Translations under genes and position numbers: made by a program
Shown: positions 33,670-43,290 of the stretch, one piece after another
Layout: the number at the start of each line of letters is the position of its first letter
How positions within the stretch are numbered: the first letter of the stretch is position 1
The notes under the pieces: model-generated
What the model was told of the DNA's origin: nothing
Databases searched by the model: none
What the model saw: only the letters and a program-made list of their open reading frames with translations
From: Prosapia bicincta
Taxonomy: Eukaryota > Arthropoda > Insecta > Hemiptera > Cercopidae
NCBI GenBank assembly: GCA_036971475.1
Contig: JBAIZL010000002.1
Span: 348,201,582-348,265,581, forward strand
DNA: 64,000 nt
Reading direction: 5' to 3'

Positions 33670-33675
33670 AACATT
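33670..33675. repeat. 6-bp target-site duplication, right
   Basis: AACATT directly after the right end ..CATATCTACT, matching 23880-23885. Confidence 0.65.
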
Positions 33676-33810
33676 AACCACGCATGCTTACAAAAGAACT
33701 GCTTAAAGCACAAACCGAACGGTTCATAGCTCCAAACGTACTCCATATTGCGATATTCTGTATCCTGTATAAAATTATTTCCGTATCACCATAAACAGAT
33801 ATTCGGTAGC

Positions 33811-34560
33811 ATATTATTATTATTACTAAAACTCGGAGGGACCATATCAGTGTAGAGCACTTAGCTGCAGCCTTTGTACTCTCTTCCCATCCCTACCACA
33901 GGACTAGCTTAGTGGATACCTACCTCTTTGCAGAAATTAAGTACCAACCTGATGCCAAATCTTCTGATATCCTCTGGTGTACATACCTGCCACCCCAAAC
34001 CACTTTCTCCTTGCAGCTCCTAAAGCAGGACACTCACAGAGTACGTGGATTGGGCTTTTCTCTTGGTCCTCGTCGCATCTCTTGCACACAGGGGACCCAG
34101 ATTTTCCAATTTTGTATTAGAACCCCCTCAGATTCCCATGGCCTGTAATCAGCTCTACAGTAGCTGAGTTGATGTCTACTTAAGGAGAGTAGTTCTTTGA
34201 CCCACAAATCTCCTGAATAAACCCACTTTACCTTGGATTTTTTACACCCCAAGGTTACATTCCATTCTTCCCTGCACAACCTGTCTATATGTGCCCTGAT
34301 ACTATTGCGCCCCTCCTGAGGCGGCATGCCCACTGCCCTCAGCAACGGTCCTTGTGTTATACACCCTTGTTTTGCTAAGGCGTCAGCTCTCTCATTCCCT
34401 ATCCAGCCAGAATATCCTGGAATCAAGGTTAGGTTAAGCCAATTATACTTACTCAGCTCTGCTAGAGAAGCTATAGGTCTCAGCCACACCACCATAGAGC
34501 TGGTACTAGCTTTACTTCGGTAACATGACAACCCTTCCGCATATCTCGCAGCCTAATATT
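33811..34560 (-). pseudogene. LINE fragment: RNase H domain with (TAA)n tail
   Basis: A minus-strand frame of 165 aa (34034-34531) plus flanks reads WLRPIASLAELSKYNWLNLT, LIPGYSGWIGNERADALAKQ, KVKWVYSGDLWVKELLSLSR and CVQEMRRGPREKPNPRTLC. GxxGNERADALAKQG is the RNase H end motif. The usual His of PGHSG is Tyr here. On the minus strand the 3' side ends in TAATAATAATAATA (33811-33826), a simple-repeat tail as in R1/I-type LINEs. It is 5'-truncated, with no RT. Different family from the two I-like copies. Confidence 0.75.
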
Positions 34561-35580
34561 TACACAAGAAAGTTCGAAAACGTTTTGTTTCAGTAAGTTT
34601 TTAATGTAATTACATAAAATAGAAATTCGTAAAGTCAATAATAAGATTGATATAAAAGTTATTTATAATACAGTTGATGGATAAAGTTCGGCATGCCGTA
34701 GTTAGTTTGATATAAATATACATGAAATGCATGAAAATTTTATATTAGTGAAACGTTTTGATAAACAAGTAATATAAAGACAAACCTTAAAGTAAATTCC
34801 TACTTATCTCAACAAAGACAAATTTTATTATAGTAATTCTATTAATTAATTATAATCATGTAAATAAAGTAACATAACCCATGCATTAAATAAGCTGTTC
34901 TACAATGTAACCTATAACATAAAATCACATGTTTTATGAAATCACTTATTTTAATCCAAATGGTAAGTAATATTTATATTTCATACCTTGCCCCTTTTGT
35001 GAAACGTTTCTTTCCCATATACAACTAAAATTATTTCAATAAACTTAATTAATGAAACAATACTTTAAAAAAACTATATTTACATCGATTGAAAATTTAA
35101 CAATTGAAAATTTGAACGAGAATTGTATTATCTAAAAGAAGGAATTAAAAAACATGATTAAAATTATTAAAACATCTGTGACACTAACAACAAATAGTAA
35201 ATATTATGTTAACAAGTTGCTACTTTGATACAGATCTGAAATACATGGATCTAAGTTGATAAAATTTAAATTGAACAAACACAGCCCTGGAGCGGGCGGC
35301 AACTGTAAAATAATTTATTGCGTTTTACGTAACCGAAAATATTTTTTGTTTCCTAACAGTGAATATGATCACAGCTGTTACCGTTAAATGGCTATTAAAA
35401 AGTCGCTTCAAACGGCTATTTAAAGTCAATTTCTGTATTATAGCTTATGAAAGATTAGGCAAAGATCACGCGTGTAAAAAATATTAGATATTTTTTATCA
35501 GTTAATAAATATAATAATGTATTTATATCTCGGTAAATAATTCAATAAAATGATTATGAGTTACATATATTTCTTCATTT
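34561..35580. other. AT-rich spacer with an inverted dispersed repeat
   Basis: No gene. Contains the minus-strand copy of the dispersed repeat (34795-35040). Confidence 0.6.
34795..35040 (-). repeat. dispersed non-coding repeat, copy 3 (inverted)
   Basis: Reverse complement reads TTGAAATAATTTTAGTTGTA, TATGGGAAAGAAACGTTTCA, CAAAAGGGGCAAGGTATG, AGAACAGCTTATTTAATGCA, TGGGTTATGTTACTTTATTT and ends TTTGTCTTTGTTGAGATAAG. It is the best full-length partner of the copy at 505-730. Confidence 0.55.
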
Positions 35581-35953
35581 TTTCAAATGAAGTCTCTGTT
35601 CGACTCTCGTGGAGTGCGGATGTTTGTGAGTGGAGCAGATAAGAGAAGGAAGAGATAAGGCTTGTGCTATATGTTTGGACTGGCTTTATTGCAGCTAAGT
35701 TTAGATAATAGGTCTAATAATGCAAACTTTATTCGTTGAGTAATGTTATAGACGCATATTGTTCTGCATTAAATTCTGGCGAGCAAATATAAGTTAATTT
35801 ATAAGTTTTATTTAAAATTAATGAACAATCTTGGACAAATTATGTTTAGTAATAATTTTATATGACCGGACATAGTGCTGATAAAGCACAAACATTTTAT
35901 TCTGTGACACGGCTAGTACCCGTATATATGCTAGCCTTAGTAATAAGATCCTT

Positions 35954-37438
35954 ATGAATAATTTTCAAGCGCAGCAACGAATGACGGCGACTCAGCCAAT
36001 CAGTCAAGACCCGACAATGCTTGTGCAGAATACATCTATGACGCAGGCACTTGTGCCGATGAATCAATCAATCGGCCCACACATGTCCCCAGAACAACAG
36101 CTCCACGCTCTTCAAGAGCAAGTTAACTTCCTAGTGAGCCAAGTGAAAACACTAGAGAATCAATTAATGCAGGCTAATAATGTAATTGCAACACTGCAAG
36201 GGGAAAATCAAAATAAAGACTTCAGCCTACGCGCTGTAAGTACCCAACTAAGTGTGGAACGTAATCCAGCCCAGGTTAAAGAACGCTCCGGGCCCTACTC
36301 TCCCTTTAAGTATCCTACATGGGATGAAGAAGAGGAAATGGTAGAAGGAGAAACAGAGTGGATACTTAACGAAAACAGAAAAAGAACCAAATCTGCCACC
36401 CCAAAGAAAAATTACAATAATAAAGACCAAACCCAACAGAAAAAAACCACCAAAGCAGTTAAACCACCACCAGTGATCATCTGCACTGACAGCATATCCT
36501 TACTGAACAAAGCCTTATATGGCATCAACCATAAACTTATGTGCATGAGTGACAATAAACTGAAAATAAATGTTGATAACAGTGATGACTATAGAAAAGT
36601 GACAGAGATAATGAAACTGGAAGGATTTGAATGGTACTCTTTCGAAAATAAGCAAGAAAGGTGCATTAAAGTGATGGCGAGAAACCTACATGTCTCAACA
36701 AGTGAAAACGGTATCAAAAGTGATCTCTTGGATCAAGGATTTGAAATCTGTGATGTTAAGCAAAAATTTAGGGTCACTAGAGATGAAGAAGGTGAGAAGC
36801 AATATAAAAAACTTCCTCTCTTCATGCTAACTTTTAGTCCCAGAACTGAAATGAAAAGGATTTATGAAATCAGATACATCTGTAACATGAAGATCTCAAT
36901 TGAAGCGTTGAGAATAAATAAAATGATTCCTCAGTGCAAGAGATGCCAAGGGTTCGGGCACACACAAAACTTCTGTAACAAAACTCACAGATGTGTTAAA
37001 TGTGCAGGCAAGCACCCTACTATAGATTGTACGAAACCTAGAAATGTAGAAGCCAAATGTGCTAACTGTGGAAGTAACCACCCGGCCAACTACAGGGGAT
37101 GTGAAGTACCAATCAAACTCCAACAAATGCGTGAAAAGCTCATCAAAAAACCAGTACACACTGAAACAGCAGGAAACGCGGCAAGGAAACAGAAACTGAC
37201 AGACCCAAGAACTGCCAAAAACCTGACTTATGCCCAAGCACTGAGCAGCAAGAGACAAAGTACAAATGAGCAAAACATCACTACTAATCAAAACACCAAC
37301 AGCAATGAGGTGCTGAGTATGATGAAAAGCATGTTGCAGAAGTTTGAGACCTTAGAGAGATCAAACAGAACGCTATCAAACAAATTAAATGCCCTCGGGA
37401 GTAAGATTCCAGCCAATAAAAACAAATCCAAAAAATAA
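35954..37438 (+). CDS. Jockey ORF1 protein (gag-like, three CCHC zinc knuckles)
   Basis: Intact 494-aa frame. Residues about 45-85 look like a coiled coil (EQQLHALQEQVNFLVSQVK..), as used for multimerisation by LINE ORF1 proteins. A basic segment follows (NRKRTKSATPKK). Residues about 225-320 fit the RRM-like/pre-C2HC region. Residues 328-384 hold three knuckles: CKRCQGFGHTQNFC, CVKCAGKHPTIDC and CANCGSNHPANYRGC. The C-terminal part is Asn/Gln-rich with a Lys-rich end. The protein should bind the element's own RNA and form the ribonucleoprotein. Its stop lies 2 nt before the ORF2 ATG (TAAGTATG), which suggests ORF2 translation by termination-reinitiation. Confidence 0.9.
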   Translation: MNNFQAQQRMTATQPISQDPTMLVQNTSMTQALVPMNQSIGPHMSPEQQLHALQEQVNFLVSQVKTLENQLMQANNVIATLQGENQNKDFSLRAVSTQLSVERNPAQVKERSGPYSPFKYPTWDEEEEMVEGETEWILNENRKRTKSATPKKNYNNKDQTQQKKTTKAVKPPPVIICTDSISLLNKALYGINHKLMCMSDNKLKINVDNSDDYRKVTEIMKLEGFEWYSFENKQERCIKVMARNLHVSTSENGIKSDLLDQGFEICDVKQKFRVTRDEEGEKQYKKLPLFMLTFSPRTEMKRIYEIRYICNMKISIEALRINKMIPQCKRCQGFGHTQNFCNKTHRCVKCAGKHPTIDCTKPRNVEAKCANCGSNHPANYRGCEVPIKLQQMREKLIKKPVHTETAGNAARKQKLTDPRTAKNLTYAQALSSKRQSTNEQNITTNQNTNSNEVLSMMKSMLQKFETLERSNRTLSNKLNALGSKIPANKNKSKK

Positions 37439-37440
37439 GT

Positions 37441-39829
37441 ATGGATCATACAAACATACGTATTGGTACCTGGAATGCAAACGGCATTCTAAACAGCAAA
37501 GAAGAATTCTCACTCTACCTTTATGAAAATAAAATTGACATCTGTTTCATCTCAGAGACTCATCTCTCTAACCAACAATACATTAAAATAAATGGATATA
37601 ATACCCACCATACCACTCACCCAGACAATCGGGCACATGGAGGAAGTGCAATCTTCATCAAAAACAACCTGAAGTACAATGAGGATCTCAACATTCGAAA
37701 AGAGGAAGCTCAGCTGACTGTGTTAAGCATTTCGTCAATGAAACAAAACTTCAAAGTGGGAGCAGTCTACTTCCCCCCGAAACATAACCTAAAAGAAGAC
37801 GATTACACAATGATAATCCGACATCTAGGAGAGAGATTCGTCCTTGGAGGCGATTTTAACGCCAAACATTCCTTATGGGGTTCCCGATTGGATAATACAA
37901 AAGGGAGAGAACTTAAAAATGCAATAGAAAAAACTGGATGTAAAGTACATTCAACTGGGAAACCGACCTACTGGCCTACAGACAGAAACAAGACCCCAGA
38001 CGTTCTGGATTTTTTCATAACCAGAAAATTTGCGGCAAATTTCATTACCTTGGAGGACAGCTATGACTTGGACTCGGATCACTCATCGATCATCATGACT
38101 TTGAGCGAAACTATCATCAAAAAGCCAGCGAAACCGACTTTATGCAATAAAACAGCGGATTGGGAAAGTTTTAAATTACAACTAGATCAGGGAATTACCC
38201 TCGACATTGACCTGTCTACTGGGGATCATCTTGACGAGGCGGTGACAAAATTTACCAGTCTTATTCAACAAGCAGTGTGGGATAACACTAGAACAATTAC
38301 TCATAAAACACCTGGATACAACTACCCTATGGAAGTAAGAAACCTAGTAAAGAACAAAAGAAGAACCAGGCAAAAATGGCAGCGTACAAGAGATCCCGTC
38401 GTTAAAAATCATCTCAATAGAGAATCCCAACAAATCAAAAGATTGATCCACCAACTGAGAGAAGACTCTGCAAACTCCTTCCTCGAGAATCTGTCTGCAG
38501 ACAAAAACACTAACTATTCCCTCTGGAAAACAACGAGAAGACTGAAAAGGAAAATCCATCATGTACCACCCATCCTGAAAGAGAACAATGAATGGGCAAG
38601 ATCGGACCAAGAAAAAGCTAACACGTTTGGAGATCATCTTGAAAACATCTTCAAGCCGAATGAAGCCACGAATGAAGAAGAACTTCACCTAAACACTAAC
38701 AATCAGTCTAAAATTATTAAAAAAGTGACATTAAAAGAGCTTAAACGAGAACTAAAATACAACTTGAACCCGAAGAAAGCACCAGGATACGATTTAATCA
38801 CAGGACTAGTGCTGAAAAAAACTGACAACAAAAGGACTAAAAATGTTTTTATTATTAATTAATGCGTCCCTTAGACTTATGCACGTCCCTGCAACATGGA
38901 AAGTGGCGGAGATGATCATGATCCTGAAACCCGGCAAAACAGCAAAAGAGGTCAAGTCGTACAGGCCGATATCACTTCTACCCATAATGTCAAAACTCTT
39001 TGAAAAGCTGCTTCTCAACAGGCTTAAACCTATCATCGTGGAAAAGACCTTACTACCCGACCATCAATTTGGATTCAGGCGAGGACACTCTACGGTGGAA
39101 CAGGTGCATCGACTAATAGACATCATTGAAAAAGCACTGGAAGGTGAGGAGGTCTGCTCGATTGTCTTCCTGGATGTTTCACAAGCCTTCGATAAAGTTT
39201 GGCATGAAGGCTTGATTCACAAACTCAACATGTTTCTGCCAGCCCAGTTTGTGAATCTACTGAAATCGTACATATCGAACAGACTGTTTCGAGTAAACCA
39301 CGAATCTACGTATTCTGACTTCAAGGAAATACAAGCTGGAGTCCCACAAGGCAGCGTATTGGGACCAATCCTGTACTTGCTGTACACCAGTGATCTTCCG
39401 CAAACAGCCAACGTCATCACGGCCACTTTCGCAGACGACACAGCAAACGCAGCGACAGCGAAAACCGTTCAAGAATCGACAACACGCTTACAAAGATCAA
39501 ACGATTCAGTTGAGGCTTGGACCAAGAAATGGCGCATCAAACTCAACGACCAGAAGGCAGTCCATGTGAACTTTACAAACAAGAGGATCCCAAACCCTCA
39601 GAGGCTCGAAATGAATGGAAGTGTTATCCCATATCATGATTCAGCTAAATATCTCGGCATGAATCTTGATGCAAAAGCCAAATGGGTCGAGCATGTCAAA
39701 ATAAAACTCACAGAACTCCAGACTCGCTACAGGCAAATGTATTGGCTACTGAGACTTCTCGACAACAACCACCTGACAAGACGACTCAAAAGGACAAAAC
39801 CATTTGAACTCGTTGAACGACAAGAGTGA
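37441..39829 (+). pseudogene. Jockey ORF2 (AP endonuclease + reverse transcriptase), frameshifted
   Basis: Part 1 (37441-38862): APE-type endonuclease with WNANG (res. 11-15), SETH (38-41), GGDFNAKH (136-143) and DSDHSS (211-216), all expected catalytic positions present, then the start of RT (KKAPGYDLITG). Part 2 (in the +1 frame, to 39829): SYRPISLLPIMSKLFEKLL, HQFGFRRGHSTVEQ, FLDVSQAFDKVW (motif A), AGVPQGSVLGP (motif B), FADDTA (motif C, intact) and KYLGMNLD. Reading through the A7 run at 38815-38821 with one A fewer gives ..VLKKLTTKGLKMFLLLIN.., joining the two parts; hence one extra A broke the frame. Near 39750 RYRQMYWLL runs straight into RLLDNNHLTRRLKRTKPFEL. The segment of roughly 100 aa normally between these in Jockey proteins is missing. 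Confidence 0.9.
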
Positions 39830-39959
39830 CAACAATACTCTTCCTCACGCCGGTTGGCTTCCAACATCAAACAAGATACAATAGAAATCAATGGATTCCT
39901 TGCAATAAAAGCTAAAATCTAATTATCAAATGTAAATTAATGGTTGGTCAGAAATGACC

Positions 39960-39964
<5 letters not shown>

Positions 39965-39998
<34 letters not shown>
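39965..39998 (+). repeat. poly(A) tail of the Jockey element
   Basis: 34 consecutive A residues at the 3' end of the element, supporting recent retrotransposition. Confidence 0.95.
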
Positions 39999-40003
<5 letters not shown>

Positions 40004-40008
40004 AATGA

Positions 40009-40639
40009 GAACTCTCTTAGGCGCATCTGACACGTTTTAAAAACAGATTTCAATTAAATTCGTGAAATAGGCTAATGTATTTATTCGGTAAATGTTACAA
40101 TATCTAGTAACATAACTTATCTTAGCTTAATAAATAGTAACAAACTTAAATACTATACTTTATTTAAAGAAATAATATTTTCAATTAATAATGACATCTA
40201 AAATGTTCCTTCTAGACGTCGACAATATTCAGTATTTCAGGGTATGATCATTCCCCTTTACTTTTTATTACTTTTAACTGTACTTTTATATAAAGTTGTG
40301 TCCTATAGATTGCATTCTGATTGATCGATTTTTCCAATTTACAAACATATGCCCACAAATAACAAATTAAATCTGCTTATAAAACTAGATATATTCATAT
40401 CTGCTTATAAATACATTCATATATAACTAAATTAGACTCCAATTATTTAAAAACAAAATGTTGAGTAAATACTTTAACACACTTTTAATTGTAATTAAAA
40501 TTTGACCTCATGCTAAATATCAAAGCTATTTCTGAAGAACTAGTTTAATTGTAATTGACAGTCACATTTTCATCACTCTTGTATCCTGTAGCAAGAGGAA
40601 GGCAATTACGTTTAGGACCGTGTTATCAAATCAACAAAG
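40009..40639. other. AT-rich spacer
   Basis: No gene or clear repeat seen. Confidence 0.5.
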
Positions 40640-40785
40640 AAGTATTTTTTATTTGTTACTTTTTAAAAGTAATTATAGGTTATAATATAAGTTACTTTTT
40701 TACAAATAATATTATTAACGTAATATAACCTATACGTTAAAACAACTGTTCTACCACATAAACTCACTTAAGAAGTGTAAATGTG
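40640..40785 (-). repeat. dispersed non-coding repeat, copy 4 (partial, inverted)
   Basis: Reverse complement contains AGAACAGTTGTTTTAACGTA then TAGGTTATATTACGTTAATA, matching the second block of the 505-730 and 34795-35040 copies. Confidence 0.4.
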
Positions 40786-43290
40786 AGAAATATTTCGAAA
40801 AACGTGAACGTATCCGTATTGCTGAGAAGGATAATGGACCCCTCTCGTGGAGTTACTCAAACTTCGGATAACCAATCCTAACATTTTATTCTTTCCAAAA
40901 ATAAAAAAGACGGATGTACACCGCCAAAGTTTTTAAGACCCGTGATAACCTCTTAATGAACCGCCCCAATAAAAGTACGATTTTAGTTTTAAATTGTTAA
41001 ATATTTTAAGTTAGATTTTAGATATCCAGTCAATGGCATTAGGAAATGAACTACCATTTTCCAATTCCTTCTTATACTTCACTCTCTCTTTATAAGTATC
41101 TGGATCAAATTTCCAAATCGTTAAGAAAATGACTTTCATTCATCCATTCAATTTCAAATATATTTTGATATATTTTCATACTTGTAATGGAGGACAACTG
41201 ATGTCGATACAGTTTTTTTTATAATATTAATTCAATTAATAATTTTAATGAAATAATTTTAGTTTTATAAGGGGGAAACGTTTTCACTAAAGTGGCAATG
41301 TATACAGTATAGTTATGTCGTCCCCCATTTTTCAACATAAAAATTTTTTTCAACATGTAATTGTTAGGTCCCAAAATTGCATAAAATAAGACTTTCTATC
41401 TTATCACAAGACAATTCATTGAATTCATTCTAAATTTTGATTGCTAGGCAACACTCAAAGTTATTTTCCAACACATTTCAAACAATATTTTAAAAAAATG
41501 TATATACTATAAGCTCAGCTATTATTGTGTTAATAAAATACTAAATTACGTTTAGCTAATTTTAGCACGCTCTATTTTCATCCACTGTTTTTAGTTTAAA
41601 TATATCTTGAACAGTAAGTATACGGCTAAAGAAAATGAATAATTTTCGACTTTTGCGAAATTAGGGTCGGGTAATCATTCAATTTTCCTGAAATTCGGAT
41701 TTTATGATATACACATAGATTGTAGCTGCATTTGACGTAGAATGACGGGGCGCAAATAGTTTTACAAAATTTTTTGTAGTTCTTGAGTTATTTACAATTT
41801 TCTTGAAGTAAATTATTGCCTATTTTTACCCGAATCTGGGTCCCCAAAACCCACCTAGCCCTCTTGGCAGCCAACCTCAAGCGAGCTACCTCCGTCTCAC
41901 ATTCGCATGCGGTTAGTATCCCTACCGCGAATGAAGGAAACGACATTGATTGCCAATGTACCAAGGTCATAAGATCTTTCCATGCAGAATTAGGAGATAG
42001 CAAAATGGAACAGTACGGTAAGTGTCGCGCTAAGAGCGTGATGAAAAACCTGACTAGAAAGAAATGCTTCTGAAAAAACCCCACGACAGATCATGAAGGA
42101 ACCCTGGGGGCTTGGATCACCTTATGCTAAGGGTAAGGAGGGGCATTACACTCAAAATACCTTGTTAGTCAGGCTATGACATAAATAACATGTACCTCAT
42201 CTTCTGCTGCATACTGGATATTTTAAAGGCACCTTGTAAATTATGTTTTTATTTAAGGGATTAAGCCCCCAAAAAACGCCCAGTCCTCGTGGCAGCCGAA
42301 GTAAAACAAAACTGTTCTATTTCCAACAAAACGTTTCGAATTTGTGTTCATTTTGATTTTTATACATATTTTAAACTCGTTTTTTCGAATAAAACTCCTA
42401 ACATTTTAATTTAAGCATAATTCTATTTAAATATTCTTTGATTTATTATGTAAAAGTAAAACCTTTGTAGTATTAAAATCAATAAAGAAAACTTTATAAC
42501 TAATAACAAGAATTATGTTTGTAGAATAAAGGACTAACCTAATCATGTGTGAGCATTCTAGTAAAAGGTAAAACCACAAGAATGTTAAACTTAATATTCG
42601 TTTAGTTTATACTGATAGTTTTTCACAATTATTTATTTTAAGAATTTACGTCACATGAAATCAAATGTTTTGAAACAAGTCATTAGGGTTACGTGAATAG
42701 GCCTACCTAATTAGTTTTTGTCATTACTAAATACATACAGTGTGGAGAATACAAGAGATTTACAATAAGTTTAAATGAATCTATAGTTAAATGTAAACAG
42801 AGATTGAAACCGATAATATTAACGTATCTGAACCATTGTACGTTACATTGCTCCAAACATACTTTGCACAAGTGTTAGGATATTTACAATTATTTGTAAT
42901 TTGGAAAAGATACCCTCACACTATTTTAAAAACACATATAAAGTATTTGCTAAACATGCATTGTAAATAATAGAAATAATATCAAATAATACTTATCAAA
43001 TAAAGTATGCTTCCTATAACATACATATAATTTTATCTAGGCTTTTATGTCGACTTGGGCTACATATATGCGATTTAGATTTGATAAAATTATTTGTGTA
43101 ATTGAAATATTTTTTTATAACTAATGTAAAATCTTTGGCGTAATAAACACAATTTTACGAAACAATAAAGGAAACATCATAGATAAATAATATAAAAAAC
43201 TAATTACACTTACTTTAATCTGAAAACCTTCCCACAAAATGCCAAAATATCAACACATTCACCAAAGTTTCAAAATAATAAGAAAATATA
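40786..43290 (+). repeat. segmental duplication, copy A
   Basis: Four blocks match 47460-51240. (1) 40786-41190, with CGTGAACGTATCCG and CTTCGGATAACCAA, matches 48680-49100. (2) 41190-41560, with GTGGCAATGTATACAG and TGCTAGGCAACACTCAA, matches 49100-49590. (3) 41800-42210 matches 50860-51240. (4) 42330-43290, with CAAAACGTTTCGAATTT and AATATTCTTTGATTTATTAT, matches 47480-48420. All have the same orientation. Identity is about 75-85% by eye, so the duplication is old. No intact gene is seen in either copy. Confidence 0.75.
41800..42210. repeat. shared GC-richer segment, copy 1
   Basis: Less AT-rich than its surroundings and better conserved than the neighbouring duplication blocks. Shared words with 50860-51240: CGCATGCGGTTA, TATCCCTACCGCGA, AACAGTACGGTAAGT, CTGGGGGCTTGGATCACCTT. 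The minus strand is open for 98 aa (ITLLARHLPYC, FPSFAVGILTAC), with the similar LLARYLPYC and FPSLAVGILTAC in the other copy, but a stop interrupts the second copy. It may be a fragment of an older element or gene; unrecognised. Confidence 0.55.

Larger units (their letters stand above)
35591..39998 (+). mobile_element. Jockey-type non-LTR retrotransposon, nearly full length
   Basis: Contains a 5' UTR, ORF1 (zinc-knuckle gag-like), ORF2 (endonuclease plus RT), a short 3' UTR and a 34-nt poly(A) tail. A possible target duplication with one mismatch flanks it: TTTCAAATGA at 35581-35590 and TTTGAAATGA at 39999-40008. This sets the 5' end at about 35591. ORF1 is intact. ORF2 has one frameshift and a C-terminal in-frame deletion, so the copy is young but not autonomous. 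Confidence 0.88.

Noticed and set aside
36248..39472. Minus-strand open frames within the Jockey element
   Set aside because: Antisense shadows of ORF1 and ORF2.
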